From the NCBI RefSeq assembly GCF_026723825.1, contig NZ_CP113519.1, forward strand, positions 5,022,001 through 5,086,000: a stretch of 64,000 nucleotides of DNA. The letters are read 5' to 3'. This DNA is from Pseudomonas sp. GOM7. GTDB lineage: Bacteria; Pseudomonadota; Gammaproteobacteria; Pseudomonadales; Pseudomonadaceae. The notes beneath the pieces are model-generated. The model saw only the letters and a program-made list of their open reading frames with translations. It was not told the DNA's origin and ran no database searches. How positions within the stretch are numbered: position 1 is the stretch's first letter; the number at the start of each line of letters is the position of its first letter. Shown piece by piece: positions 21,414 through 29,902 of the stretch. Position numbers and translations under genes: made by a program.

Positions 21414-22128
21414 AGAGACCTCGGGGTTGTAGAACCGGCTTGAGTTATAGCCGCTTCAGCGTTGCTCCGTCCTCCCCCTGCAAACCTCACCAAAGGCCTG
21501 GGAGAGCACGACAAACTCAAGATGCTAACTGCTAGCGATGAAAGATAGTGCACTCCGAGCACGACGCTTTTGCTGCAATCACTCCGGCATGCGGCACGGC
21601 GACGCGGGCCTGCAAGAGCACTGCACAAGATGCGCCAGCAGCAGAAGCCGGCAGAGGCGAACTCGACGCACTATCTTGAACATCCAGGGAGGAACGGGTG
21701 ACGCCAGCAGGAGAAAGGGTTACGCAGAAGCCTGATGGCGCATCGACAGGCCATCGGCACAAGATCGCAGCGCGCTCGACTGGTATTCCCCGAGAGACCG
21801 AAGCGAAGCCCCTGGAGCGAGCGCTGAAGCCGATGATCGGCAAGCGAGACATGAGACACCCGTGTTATTGCTGTTAGTGGGTTTGATCGGAGCTTAGCCT
21901 TGTTCATTTTTTTACACAATAGGTCTGTAAAAAATCGAACACACCCCATTGAGCACCGCGAGCGGCTAAGGCTGGAGCCCACCTGCAATGCCCTGAAACG
22001 CCCCAAAAATGGCCGCAATGCCCCACTTGAGGGCACCATGGCGCCTGCTTGACAGCAATGTGCGTTTCGGATTGACTCACACCCATGCAGTCGCATGATT
22101 GATATATTTAACAAAAAGGTGTTGCATC
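21414..22128. promoter_or_regulatory. Divergent spuB / spuI upstream region (715 bp, no gene seen)
   Basis: This is a long non-coding gap between the two divergent glutamylpolyamine synthetase genes. Open frames in it are short and have no recognisable motif. From 21900 it turns AT-rich and contains the inverted repeat at 21908-21934. TTGACT at about 22072 with ATGATT 17 bp later is a weak sigma-70 candidate for spuI. In P. aeruginosa these genes are under PauR control; no PauR site is assigned here. The gap is where PAO1 keeps spuA, so it may be the scar of a lost gene (inference). Confidence 0.5.
21908..21934. promoter_or_regulatory. AT-rich operator-like inverted repeat upstream of spuI
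   Basis: TTTTTTACA and TGTAAAAAA are perfect 9-bp arms around a 9-bp centre, about 195 bp before the spuI start. The symmetry and AT content suit a dimeric regulator. The regulator is unknown. It could also act as a weak bidirectional terminator. Confidence 0.5.
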
Positions 22129-23508
22129 ATGTCGGTACCCCCGCGTGCCGTTCAGCTTAACGAAGCGAACGCGTTCCTTAAGGAACATCCTGAGGTCCAG
22201 TTCGTCGACCTTCTTATTGCAGATATGAACGGTGTGGTGCGCGGCAAGCGCATCGACCGTAACGCCCTCCATAAGGTGTACGAGAAAGGCATCAACCTGC
22301 CCGCCTCGCTCTTCGCCCTCGACATCAATGGCGCCACCGTCGAAAGCACCGGCCTCGGCCTGGACATCGGCGATGCTGACCGTATCTGCTTCCCCATCCC
22401 CAATACCCTGTGCAACGAGCCCTGGCAGAAGCGCCCTACCGCGCAACTGCTGATGACCATGCACGAGCTGGACGGCACGCCTTTCTTCGCCGACCCGCGC
22501 GAGGTATTGCGCCAGGTGGTGCAGAAGTTCGACGAACTGGGCCTGCGTATCTGCGCAGCCTTTGAACTGGAGTTCTACCTGATCGACCAGGAGAACGTGA
22601 ACGGCCGTCCGCAGCCGCCACGCTCGCCCATTTCCGGCAAGCGTCCACAGTCCACTCAGGTGTACCTGATCGACGACCTCGACGAATACGTCGACTGCCT
22701 GCAGGACATGCTCGAAGCCGCCAAGGAACAGGACATTCCGGCCGACGCCATCGTCAAGGAAAGTGCCCCGGCGCAGTTCGAGGTCAACCTGCACCACGTC
22801 GAGGACGCCATCAAGGCGTGCGACTATGCTCTGCTGCTCAAGCGCCTGATCAAGAACATCGCCTACGACCATGAGATGGACTCCACCTTCATGGCCAAGC
22901 CCTATCCGGGCCAGGCGGGCAATGGCCTGCACGTGCACATCTCGCTGCTGGACAAGAAGACCGGGCAGAACATCTTTGCGGCCGAAGATCCGCTGACCAA
23001 CAGTTCGCTGCGCCACGCCGTCGGCGGCATCCTCGACACCCTGGCCGCATCCATGGCCTTCCTTTGCCCCAACGTCAACTCCTACCGCCGTTTCGGTGCC
23101 AACTTCTACGTCCCCAACGCACCGAGCTGGGCACTGGACAACCGCACCGTAGCCGTACGCGTGCCCACCGGCAGCCCGGACGCCGTGCGCATCGAACACC
23201 GCGTAGCCGGTGCCGACGCCAACCCCTACCTGATGCTGGCGTCGATCCTCGCCGGCATCCACCACGGCCTGACCAATCAGATCGAGCCCGGTGAGCCGGT
23301 GGAAGGCAACGCCTACGAACAGCTCGAACCCAGCCTGCCGAACAACCTGCGCGATGCCTTGCGCGAGCTGGATGATAGTGAAGTGCTGAACAAGTACATC
23401 GATCCCAAATACATCGACATCTTCGTCGCGTGCAAGGAAGCCGAGCTGCAGGAGTTCGAGACCACCATCTCCGACCTCGAATACAACTGGTACCTGCACA
23501 CCGTGTAA
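22129..23508 (+). CDS. spuI: Glutamate-polyamine ligase, SpuI-like (glutamine synthetase family)
   Basis: This 459-aa paralogue of SpuB has the same fold: VQFVDLLIADMNGVVRGKRIDR at the N-terminus, CAAFELEFYLIDQ, APAQFEVNLHHV, LHVHISLLDKK and AGADANPYLMLASIL. It probably gamma-glutamylates a polyamine or another monoamine or diamine. The ATG at 22129 follows AAAAAGGTG; an in-frame ATG at 22099 would add ten residues and has no ribosome site. It is transcribed away from spuB and toward the agu genes. The name spuI follows PAO1 PA0296; exact substrate unknown. Confidence 0.85.
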   Translation: MSVPPRAVQLNEANAFLKEHPEVQFVDLLIADMNGVVRGKRIDRNALHKVYEKGINLPASLFALDINGATVESTGLGLDIGDADRICFPIPNTLCNEPWQKRPTAQLLMTMHELDGTPFFADPREVLRQVVQKFDELGLRICAAFELEFYLIDQENVNGRPQPPRSPISGKRPQSTQVYLIDDLDEYVDCLQDMLEAAKEQDIPADAIVKESAPAQFEVNLHHVEDAIKACDYALLLKRLIKNIAYDHEMDSTFMAKPYPGQAGNGLHVHISLLDKKTGQNIFAAEDPLTNSSLRHAVGGILDTLAASMAFLCPNVNSYRRFGANFYVPNAPSWALDNRTVAVRVPTGSPDAVRIEHRVAGADANPYLMLASILAGIHHGLTNQIEPGEPVEGNAYEQLEPSLPNNLRDALRELDDSEVLNKYIDPKYIDIFVACKEAELQEFETTISDLEYNWYLHTV

Positions 23509-23603
23509 CGGCACGCGCCATGCCCTCGAGCAGGCGCGGCATGGCTTGCATCGCCGGCATGGCCTGGCGTCCAATAGCGCCTCATGCCCAGAGGAGCTTC
23601 GCC

Positions 23604-24245
23604 ATGTCGCGCACTGCCAGCCCGCGCAAGCCACGCGCCAGCAGCCAGGCGAGGATCGCCCAGATCCTCGCCGCCGCGCGTGAACTGCTGGCCGAACAGG
23701 GCATGGCCAACCTGTCGATCTACTCGGTGGCCGAACGCGCCGGCATTCCCCCCTCCTCGATCTACCATTTCTTTGCCAGCGTACCGGCCCTGCTCGAAGG
23801 CCTGACCAGTGACGTACATGCGGCCTTTCGCGCCAGCCTGCAGGAGCCGGTCGAGCATGCCGCCCTGCGCACCTGGCATGACCTCTCACGCCTGGTAGAA
23901 CAGCGCATGCTGGCCATCTACGGCGCTGACGCCGCTGCCCGGCAACTGATCCTGGCGCAACATGGTCTGGCCGAGGTGACCCAGGCCGATCACCAGTACG
24001 ACCAGGAACTGGGCCGGCTGATGCGCGCGCTGTTCGACCGCCACTTTCCCCTGCCGCAATTGCCGGAGGATATCGACGTCTTCAACCTGGCCATGTCCCT
24101 GGGCGATCGCGTCTATGCCCGCTCCGTGCAACTGCACGGCAGCATCACCCCGCGCCTGGCCGAAGAAGGCATGCGCGTGTTCGATGCCTACCTCGGCCTG
24201 TACCTGCCCGCCGCCCTGCCCAAGCGCCCCGCTCCGCTGGACTGA
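23604..24245 (+). CDS. aguR: TetR-family regulator, probable AguR
   Basis: This 213-aa repressor has an N-terminal TetR helix-turn-helix (RIAQILAAARELLAEQGMANLSIY, then AERAGIPPSSIYHFF, residues ~15-60) and a variable ligand domain. The ATG at 23604 follows GAGGAG. It precedes aguB and aguA on the same strand. In P. aeruginosa AguR represses aguBA and is relieved by agmatine and N-carbamoylputrescine; that role is inferred from order. AT-rich dyads downstream, before aguB, are candidate operators. Confidence 0.8.
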   Translation: MSRTASPRKPRASSQARIAQILAAARELLAEQGMANLSIYSVAERAGIPPSSIYHFFASVPALLEGLTSDVHAAFRASLQEPVEHAALRTWHDLSRLVEQRMLAIYGADAAARQLILAQHGLAEVTQADHQYDQELGRLMRALFDRHFPLPQLPEDIDVFNLAMSLGDRVYARSVQLHGSITPRLAEEGMRVFDAYLGLYLPAALPKRPAPLD

Positions 24246-24363
24246 GCCACCCGTTTGACCGGCGAAAGCATTCACCAGGCCCACGGGCTCGGTGCCAGCC
24301 CCGTTCGCGGCCCTAAGCGCTCTCCCTTCGCCCGTGAAAACCGCATGCGGGTATGCAACCCAG

Positions 24364-24447
24364 ATATTTATTCGACAAAATCGGAAATATTTTTATGGAT
24401 GACGCTAAAACCCCTTTATTAATCGATTTTTATCGAATATAAATCGA
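24364..24447. promoter_or_regulatory. Two AT-rich dyads before aguB, candidate AguR operators
   Basis: The second dyad is TCGATTT (24423-24429) with AAATCGA (24441-24447) around a TTATCGAATAT centre. The first is ATATTT with AAATAT around a centre holding TTCGA and TCGGAA (about 24364-24390). Both lie within ~165 bp of the aguB start, in the only AT-rich stretch of this locus. TetR dimers bind such sites. Assignment to AguR is by position only. Confidence 0.5.
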
Positions 24448-24526
24448 GCATTCCGCCATGCTCGAAGCTGTCATGGCGCCCCATGCATGGCTTCCACAGG
24501 CCTGCGCACGAACCAAGAGGTGCCTT

Positions 24527-25411
24527 ATGTCCCGTATCGTCACCGTTGCCGCAACCCAGATGGCCTGTTCCTGGGATAGCCCCGCCAATATCGCCAATGC
24601 CGAGAAGCTGGTGCGCCAGGCGGCCGCTCAGGGCGCGCAGATCATCCTGATTCAGGAACTGTTCGAGACGCCTTACTTCTGCCAGAAGCCCAATGCCGAC
24701 TACACCCAGCTGGCAACTACGGTGAACGAGAACCCGGCCATCGCGCACTTCAGCAACGTGGCGGCGGAGTTGAAGGTGGTATTGCCGATCAGCTTCTTCG
24801 AGCGCGCCGGACGCGCCCGTTTCAATAGCATTGCCATCATCGATGCCGACGGCAGCAACCTCGGGATTTATCGGAAAAGCCATATCCCGGACGGCCCTGG
24901 CTACCACGAGAAGTACTACTTCAACCCCGGCGATACCGGCTTCAAGGTCTGGGACACCGCCTACGCTCGCATCGGCGTGGGTATCTGCTGGGATCAGTGG
25001 TTCCCCGAATGCGCGCGTAGCATGGCGCTGATGGGCGCGGAAATCCTCTTCTACCCCACCGCCATCGGCAGCGAACCGCACGATGCCGGCATCGACTCGC
25101 GCGAGCACTGGCAGCGCGTGCAACAGGGCCATGCCGGCGCCAACCTGATGCCGCTGGTGGCCAGCAATCGCATCGGCCGCGAGGAACAGGACGGCTACGA
25201 CATCACCTTCTACGGCAGCTCGTTCATCGCCGACCAGTACGGTGCGAAGGTCAAGGAACTGGATCAGAGCGAGGAAGGCATCCTGGTGCACAGCTTCGAC
25301 CTCACTGCCCTGGAGAAGACGCGCACTAGCTGGGGTGTATTCCGCGACCGCCGGCCGAACCTATACTGGCCACTTTCCACGCTCGATGGCGAAACGCCGT
25401 CGAGCCCGTAG
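24527..25411 (+). CDS. aguB: N-carbamoylputrescine amidase
   Basis: It hydrolyses N-carbamoylputrescine to putrescine, CO2 and ammonia, the second step of the agmatine route. It is a 294-aa nitrilase-superfamily enzyme with the Glu-Lys-Cys triad visible: E44 (LIQELFETP), K117 (YRKSHIPDG) and C154 ([12 protein letters not shown]). The start at 24527 follows AAGAGGTG. Its TAG stop lies inside the left end of a palindromic repeat. It is co-directional with aguA. Confidence 0.96.
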   Translation: MSRIVTVAATQMACSWDSPANIANAEKLVRQAAAQGAQIILIQELFETPYFCQKPNADYTQLATTVNENPAIAHFSNVAAELKVVLPISFFERAGRARFNSIAIIDADGSNLGIYRKSHIPDGPGYHEKYYFNPGDTGFKVWDTAYARIGVGICWDQWFPECARSMALMGAEILFYPTAIGSEPHDAGIDSREHWQRVQQGHAGANLMPLVASNRIGREEQDGYDITFYGSSFIADQYGAKVKELDQSEEGILVHSFDLTALEKTRTSWGVFRDRRPNLYWPLSTLDGETPSSP

Positions 25412-25467
25412 TGCGCTGTGCGCACCTAGCCCCCAAACATTTTTCCGGTGCGCATGGCGCACCCTAC
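25408..25467. repeat. Palindromic repeat, GTAGTGCGC...GCGCACCCTAC
   Basis: This 60-bp copy of the family also seen at 54325 and 56548 fills the aguB-aguA gap. The left end lacks the GG of GTAGGGTGCGC. The right end, GCGCACCCTAC (25457-25467), is intact and stops 11 bp before the aguA start. Bases 25409-25411 of the element are the aguB stop codon, so insertion or conversion has set the aguB C-terminus. Confidence 0.75.
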
Positions 25468-25478
25468 GGAAGCGAAAT

Positions 25479-26585
25479 ATGACCACCCTCAGCACCACCC
25501 CTCGCGCCGATGGTTTCCACATGCCCGCCGAGTGGGCACGACATAGCCAGACCTGGATGGTATGGCCCGAACGCCCGGACAACTGGCGCAATGGCGGCAA
25601 GCCGGCGCAGGCTGCCTACGCCGCCGTCGCCCGGGCCATCGCCCAGTTCGAGCCGGTGACCCTGTGCGTCAGCGCCGCGCAGTACGAGAATGCCCGTGCG
25701 CGCCTGGACATGAGCAATATCCGCGTGGTGGAAATCACCACCGACGACGCCTGGGTGCGCGACACCGGCCCCACCTTCGTGATCAATGACAGCGGCGAAG
25801 TGCGTGGCGTGGACTGGGCGTTCAACGCCTGGGGCGGCTTCGACGGCGGCCTCTACTGGCCCTGGCTGCGCGACGATCAGGTGGCCCGCAAGATCCTCGA
25901 GATCGAAGGCTGCAAGCGCTACCGTACCGAGGGTTTCGTGCTCGAGGGCGGCTCGATCCATGTCGATGGTGAAGGCACCCTGATCACCACCGAAGAGTGC
26001 CTGCTGAACCAGAACCGCAACCCGCACCTGTCGCGCGAAGAGATCGAGCAGGTGTTGCGCGAGCATCTGGCCATCGATACGGTGATCTGGCTGCCGCACG
26101 GCCTGTACAACGACGAGACCGATGGCCACGTCGACAACTTCTGCTGTTACGTGCGTCCCGGTGAGGTGCTGCTGGCCTGGACCGACGACGAGAACGACCC
26201 CAACTACCCGCGCTGCCAGGCCGCCATGGGCGTGCTGGAAAACACCCGTGATGCCAAAGGCCGCCAATTGATCGTGCACAAGATGCCGATTCCCGGCCCG
26301 CTGCATGCCACCGCCGAGGAATGCGCCGGCGTCGACATGGCCGACAGCAGCCAGGAGCGCAGCCCGGAAGTTCGCCTGGCCGGCTCCTACGTCAACTTCC
26401 TCATCGTCAACGGCGGCATCGTCGCGCCCAGCTTCGACGATCCCAAGGATGAAGAAGCCCGCGCCATCCTCGGACGCATCTTCCCCGAGCACCGCGTGGT
26501 GATGGTACCAGGCCGCGAGATCCTCCTCGGCGGCGGCAACATCCACTGCATCACCCAGCAGCAACCGGCGCCGCAAAAGGCCTGA
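25479..26585 (+). CDS. aguA: Agmatine deiminase
   Basis: It converts agmatine to N-carbamoylputrescine, so decarboxylated arginine can enter the putrescine pool. It is 368 aa, the same length as I recall for P. aeruginosa AguA. The catalytic Cys357 lies in [14 protein letters not shown], and the GME-superfamily acidic and His residues are in [13 protein letters not shown] and [12 protein letters not shown]. It is the last gene of aguRBA; a bidirectional terminator follows. Confidence 0.96.
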   Translation: MTTLSTTPRADGFHMPAEWARHSQTWMVWPERPDNWRNGGKPAQAAYAAVARAIAQFEPVTLCVSAAQYENARARLDMSNIRVVEITTDDAWVRDTGPTFVINDSGEVRGVDWAFNAWGGFDGGLYWPWLRDDQVARKILEIEGCKRYRTEGFVLEGGSIHVDGEGTLITTEECLLNQNRNPHLSREEIEQVLREHLAIDTVIWLPHGLYNDETDGHVDNFCCYVRPGEVLLAWTDDENDPNYPRCQAAMGVLENTRDAKGRQLIVHKMPIPGPLHATAEECAGVDMADSSQERSPEVRLAGSYVNFLIVNGGIVAPSFDDPKDEEARAILGRIFPEHRVVMVPGREILLGGGNIHCITQQQPAPQKA

Positions 26586-26636
26586 GCCCTGCGAAGGCAC
26601 GTCGCTGAAGCGCCTCCCACAGGCGCTGGCAAGCCT

Positions 26637-26670
26637 GAGAACGCCCGGCACCCGCCGGGCGTTCTCGCTT
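26637..26670. terminator. Terminator shared by aguA and the convergent sulfur locus
   Basis: GAGAACGCCCGGC-ACCC-GCCGGGCGTTCTC is a 13-bp stem between convergent genes, followed by GCTT. It probably works in both directions despite the short T run. Confidence 0.75.
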
Positions 26671-26682
26671 AGTCAACGGGCG

Positions 26683-26871
26683 TCATTTCATCTTGCAGGT
26701 ATTGATACCCAGCAGCGGGTAAATCGGGCAGTAACGCAAGATGCCGGTGGCCAGCGGCACCACACCGATCCAGCCCCACAGGCCAATGACGCCAGCCAGA
26801 CTCAGCGCAATCAGTATCAGGCCCACGGCGATGCGCAGGCTGCGATCCAGGGTTCCCACATTGGCATTCAT
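26683..26871 (-). CDS. DUF2892-type small inner-membrane protein
   Basis: This 62-aa protein runs MNANVGTLDRSLRIAVGLIL, two hydrophobic segments, then RYCPIYPLLGINTCKMK. The pattern, including the CPIYPLLGINTC end, is typical of DUF2892 (the YgaP membrane-domain type), often found beside rhodaneses and sulfide-responsive genes. The chosen ATG is 6 codons inside the open frame because the family starts MN-NVG-DR. It is the last gene of the ArsR/YeeE set. Function unknown; a role in handling reactive sulfur is inferred from context and family. Confidence 0.8.
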   Translation of the reverse strand: MNANVGTLDRSLRIAVGLILIALSLAGVIGLWGWIGVVPLATGILRYCPIYPLLGINTCKMK

Positions 26872-26885
26872 CGAGTATCTCCAGG

Positions 26886-27305
26886 TCAACGCCCGCGCCA
26901 GCCCTCCAGCGCGGTAAAGATCAGCATGCCGACCAGCATCGCCGCGACAAACAGCAGCGCTTGCCAGTGCCCGGTCAGCAGGATGGCCACGGCCGGGCCC
27001 GGGCAGATACCGGCGATACCCCAGCCGACGCCGAACAACAGACTGCCGCCGATCAGGCGGGCGTCCAGGTCACGTCGCGTCGGCAATTGCATGGCGCCGC
27101 CCAGCAGTGCCTGGCCGCGGCGCTGCGCCAGGTTCAGCGGCAATGCCGCCATACCTATGGCGCCCGCCATCACCAATGCCAGGGACGGATCCCAGGCGCC
27201 GGCCAGATCGAGAAAGGCCAGTACCTTGTGCGGATCGGCCATGCCCGCCAGCAACAGGCCCAGGCCGAACAGCAGACCGCAAACGAATGCACTGAGTCTG
27301 ACCAC
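26886..27305 (-). CDS. YeeE/YedE-type sulfur transport protein, C-terminal half family (DUF6691)
   Basis: This 139-aa membrane protein has four hydrophobic segments, starting VRLSAFVCGLLFGLGLLLAGM. It carries the YeeE/YedE signature GWGIAGICPGPAV, with its conserved Cys. The GTG start at 27305 follows GGGGG with a 7-nt spacer, 2 bp after the previous stop. Together with the next gene upstream it makes a split version of YeeE/TsuA-like thiosulfate or sulfur-compound importers. The substrate is not shown by the sequence. Confidence 0.83.
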   Translation of the reverse strand: MVRLSAFVCGLLFGLGLLLAGMADPHKVLAFLDLAGAWDPSLALVMAGAIGMAALPLNLAQRRGQALLGGAMQLPTRRDLDARLIGGSLLFGVGWGIAGICPGPAVAILLTGHWQALLFVAAMLVGMLIFTALEGWRGR

Positions 27306-27307
27306 GT

Positions 27308-27742
27308 TCAGGCCCCCAGAAGATGACGCAGGACAAAGACCGTGGCGAACCCCGTGCCCATGAAGCACAGAGTGGCCACCAGCGAGCGCGGCGACAGACG
27401 GGAAATACCGCAGACGCCATGACCACTGGTGCAGCCCGAGCCATAACGAGTGCCGATGCCCACCAGCAGGCCGGCGCCGATCAGCCCCAGACTGCCGGTA
27501 TCGAAATGAATCGGCGGCAAGGCCGCGAACAGCCCCCAGAGCACTGGAGCCAGCAGCAGGCCGAGAAGGAAAGCCGCTTTCTCGCCGCGCCCCTCGCCAC
27601 CACGCTGCAACAGGCTGCCGAGCAGGCCGCTGATACCGGCGATACGACCATTGGCCAGGGCAAACACGGCAGCCGCCAAGCCGATCAGGGCGCCGCCAGC
27701 CAGTGCGCTCCAGGGCGTGAAGCTGGCCCAATCGATATTCAT
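27308..27742 (-). CDS. YeeE/YedE-type sulfur transport protein, N-terminal half family
   Basis: This 144-aa membrane protein has about four helices. It contains GTRYGSGCTSGHGVCGISRLS, whose cysteines match those implicated in thiosulfate movement by TsuA/YeeE. It overlaps the ArsR regulator gene by 4 bp (ATGA at 27739-27742) and is followed within 3 bp by its partner. The pair is likely expressed under the ArsR protein when reactive sulfur is present. Confidence 0.85.
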   Translation of the reverse strand: MNIDWASFTPWSALAGGALIGLAAAVFALANGRIAGISGLLGSLLQRGGEGRGEKAAFLLGLLLAPVLWGLFAALPPIHFDTGSLGLIGAGLLVGIGTRYGSGCTSGHGVCGISRLSPRSLVATLCFMGTGFATVFVLRHLLGA

Positions 27743-28053
27743 GATTGCCCCTCGCAGAACAGGCGGTAGAGCGTTTCGATCACCGCCAGTGCCGCCGGGC
27801 TGCTGATGCGGTAGAAGATCTGCTTGCCATCGCGACGGGTCGCCACCAGCCCCTCACGCCGCAGCACCGCCAGTTGCTGGGACAAGGTGGGCTGCTGGAT
27901 ACCCAGCAGAGCTTCCAGCTCGCTGACGTTACGCTCACCCTGGGAGAGCTGGCAGAGCAGCAACAGGCGATCCTGATTGGCCAGTGCCTTGAGCAGCTGC
28001 CCGGCGGCATCGGCATTGGCGCGCAGTTGCTGGATATCGATCGGATCGGCCAT
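27739..28053 (-). CDS. ArsR-family repressor, BigR/SqrR-like persulfide sensor
   Basis: This 104-aa winged-helix repressor has NVSELEALLGIQQPTLSQQLAVL as its recognition region. It has two cysteines, C34 (LLLLCQLSQGE) and C100 (YRLFCEGQS), 66 residues apart. As I recall, BigR and SqrR use a pair with the same spacing (42/108 and 41/107) to form a polysulfide bridge. Classical arsenic or metal motifs (ELCVCDL) are absent. It heads the operon with the YeeE halves and DUF2892, so autoregulation by sulfide or persulfide is likely. Confidence 0.87.
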   Translation of the reverse strand: MADPIDIQQLRANADAAGQLLKALANQDRLLLLCQLSQGERNVSELEALLGIQQPTLSQQLAVLRREGLVATRRDGKQIFYRISSPAALAVIETLYRLFCEGQS

Positions 28054-28075
28054 AAGTTACCTTCAGTTAAAACAG

Positions 28076-28100
28076 TATGTATTTATATATATTGTATTCA
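28076..28100 (-). promoter_or_regulatory. AT-rich promoter/operator of the sulfur operon
   Basis: GTATGTATTTATATATAT and the following TGTATTC form a nearly pure A+T stretch with imperfect dyad symmetry (ATACA/TGTAT). It lies 23-47 bp upstream of the ArsR start, in a GC-rich genome. It probably holds the -10 and the ArsR operator. The exact BigR box was not matched. Confidence 0.5.
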
Positions 28101-28135
28101 TGAGAAGTGATAGCCCAGGCGACCAACGGTCAGCC

Positions 28136-28176
28136 GTAGCCCCGATGCAAGCCTGCCCCGGATTGCATCCGGCTAC
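28136..28176. repeat. REP-like palindrome GTAGCC-CGATGCAA / TTGCATC-GGCTAC
   Basis: This 41-bp imperfect palindrome has GTAGCCCCGATGCAA on the left and TTGCATCCGGCTAC on the right. A half copy, CCCGGATGCAATCCG, is at 30210-30224. I recognise the core as a common extragenic palindrome in pseudomonads. Just after it, GGAGCGCATTCATTCGCGAT (28194-28213) is a second REP-like motif. Confidence 0.6.
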
Positions 28177-28281
28177 GAGGCATTGCCCTGTCGGAGCGCA
28201 TTCATTCGCGATCATCGCCGCCCCACTGCCAGCCCCAGAGGCCAGCGCTGCTAGGCATTGCCTGCTAGGGCGCCGAAAACG

Positions 28282-28304
28282 AAAAAACCCGCCGCAGCGG
28301 GTTT
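28282..28304 (-). terminator. Rho-independent terminator after gcvH
   Basis: On the minus strand GAAACCCGC-TGCG-GCGGGTTT is followed by a TTTT run. It lies ~20 bp after the gcvH stop, so the gcvTH transcript ends here and gcvP is not in the same operon. Confidence 0.85.
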
Positions 28305-28322
28305 CTCGTCGGGCCACGCCAA

Positions 28323-28712
28323 TCAGGCGTCGGCGTCAGCGGCGGCCTGATAGGCGGCGGCATCGAGCAGCTTCTCCAGCTCGCTGGCATCGCTCGGCTT
28401 GAGCTTGAAGAACCAGCTCCCGTAAGGATCGCTGTTGACACTTTCCGGGCTGTCGGCCAGGGCTTCGTTGATGGCGATGACCTCGCCACCGACCGGCGCA
28501 TAGATGTCGGAAGCAGCCTTGACCGACTCCACCACGCCGGCCTCCTGGCCAGCGGCCAGTTGCTTGCCGATTTCCGGCAGCTCGATGAATACCACGTCGC
28601 CCAGCGCTTCCTGAGCGTGGTCGGAGATGCCCACGGTCACGCTGCCATCGGCCTCCAGGCGTGCCCATTCATGGCTGGCGGCATAACGCAGATCGGCGGG
28701 GATATTGCTCAT
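28323..28712 (-). CDS. gcvH: Glycine cleavage system H protein
   Basis: This lipoyl carrier (129 aa) shuttles the aminomethyl group between GcvP, GcvT and lipoamide dehydrogenase. The lipoylated Lys65 is in [13 protein letters not shown], and [19 protein letters not shown] is the family core. It lies 92 bp after gcvT. The next gene beyond the terminator is unrelated, so gcvP must be elsewhere; in PAO1 gcvP1 follows gcvH1 as I recall. Confidence 0.96.
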   Translation of the reverse strand: MSNIPADLRYAASHEWARLEADGSVTVGISDHAQEALGDVVFIELPEIGKQLAAGQEAGVVESVKAASDIYAPVGGEVIAINEALADSPESVNSDPYGSWFFKLKPSDASELEKLLDAAAYQAAADADA

Positions 28713-28764
28713 GTGTCATTCCTCTAAGCGATGACGGCATGCAGGCCGTCAGGACAATTTAGCA

Positions 28765-28798
28765 GGCCGTGACGCGGGCGAAAGCCCGGATCACGGCC
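28765..28798. other. GAAA-capped hairpin between gcvT and gcvH
   Basis: GGCCGTGA (28765-28772) pairs with TCACGGCC (28791-28798), and inside it GGGC-GAAA-GCCC forms a stem closed by a GNRA-type tetraloop on the plus-strand sequence. On the minus-strand transcript the loop reads TTTC. There is no T run. It is perhaps an mRNA stability element separating gcvT and gcvH. Confidence 0.45.
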
Positions 28799-28804
28799 CA
28801 GGGA

Positions 28805-29902
28805 TCAAATCAGCGTCTTGCCGTTACGCACGAAACTCGGTTGCACCACCCGCACCGGGTACCACTTGCCACGGATTTCCACCTCGGCACGCTCGCCGGT
28901 GGCCACCGGCACGCGGGCCAGGGCGATGGACTTGTTCAAGGTCGGCGAGAAGCTGCCGCTGGTGATCTCGCCATCACCCACCTCGGGCACCCGCACCACC
29001 TGATGGGCACGCAGCACACCGCGCTCTTCCAGTACCAGGCCGACCAGCTTGCTCGGGCAGCCGGCGGTGCGCTGCGCCTGCAGCGCCGTGCGGCCGATGA
29101 AGTCACGCTCGGCCGGCTCCCAGGCGATGGTCCAGGCCATGTTGGCCGCCAGCGGCGAGACGTTCTCGTCCATGTCCTGGCCGTAGAGATTCAACCCGGC
29201 CTCCAGGCGTAGGGTGTCACGCGCGCCCAGGCCGATGGGCGAGATACCGGCGCCCACCAGCTCGTTGAGAAAGGCCACCACCCCGGCATTGGGCAGGATG
29301 ATCTCCAGACCATCCTCGCCGGTGTAGCCGGTGCGGGCGATGAACCAGTCGCCCTCGGGCAGCCCCTGGAACGGCTTGAGTTCGTGGATCAGCGCAGCGC
29401 GAGCCTGGGTCACCAGTTCGGCGACACGGGCACGGGCCTTGGGGCCTTGAATGGCCAGTATCGAGAGGTCGCGGCGCTCACGCAGCTCGACAGCGAAGTC
29501 GCCGGCCTGAGCGTGCATCCAGGCCAGATCCTTGTCGCGGGTGCCGGCGTTGACCACCAGGCGGTAGCCCTGCTCCTGGGCAGAAGAGCCGGTGAGGTAG
29601 ACGATCAGATCGTCGACCACTCCGCCGCGTTCGTTGAGCATGGCACTGTACAGCGCCATGCCGGGATTCTGCAGACGCGCCACGTCATTGGCCAGCAGGC
29701 GTTGCAGATAGGCCTGCGCCTGGCTGCCGGTGACATCCACCACGCACATGTGGGAAACGTCGAATACGCCGCACTCGCGGCGTACCTGATGATGCTCCTC
29801 TACCTGCGAACCGTAGTGCAGTGGCATGTCCCAGCCACCGAAATCCACCATCTTGGCACCCAGCGCCAGGTGCAGGTCATAGAGGGGTGTACGCTGTCCC
29901 AT
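28805..29902 (-). CDS. gcvT: Glycine cleavage system T protein (aminomethyltransferase)
   Basis: It transfers the methylene from lipoyl-bound aminomethyl to tetrahydrofolate and releases ammonia. At 365 aa it has the usual length. [19 protein letters not shown] at the N-terminus, CGVFDVSHM and [14 protein letters not shown] are family hallmarks. The start at 29902 ([11 protein letters not shown]) follows AAGGAGAT. No glycine riboswitch is recognised upstream. Confidence 0.96.
   Translation of the reverse strand: MGQRTPLYDLHLALGAKMVDFGGWDMPLHYGSQVEEHHQVRRECGVFDVSHMCVVDVTGSQAQAYLQRLLANDVARLQNPGMALYSAMLNERGGVVDDLIVYLTGSSAQEQGYRLVVNAGTRDKDLAWMHAQAGDFAVELRERRDLSILAIQGPKARARVAELVTQARAALIHELKPFQGLPEGDWFIARTGYTGEDGLEIILPNAGVVAFLNELVGAGISPIGLGARDTLRLEAGLNLYGQDMDENVSPLAANMAWTIAWEPAERDFIGRTALQAQRTAGCPSKLVGLVLEERGVLRAHQVVRVPEVGDGEITSGSFSPTLNKSIALARVPVATGERAEVEIRGKWYPVRVVQPSFVRNGKTLI

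Noticed and set aside
21532-21852. Small gene in the spuB-spuI gap
   Set aside because: Frame of ~106 codons on the minus strand lacks motifs, start signals and typical codon bias.
22108-23889. Long open frame antisense to the spuI-like gene (593 codons)
   Set aside because: GC-rich third positions of the real gene leave the opposite strand open. It has no family motif and spans a gene with complete glutamine synthetase signatures.
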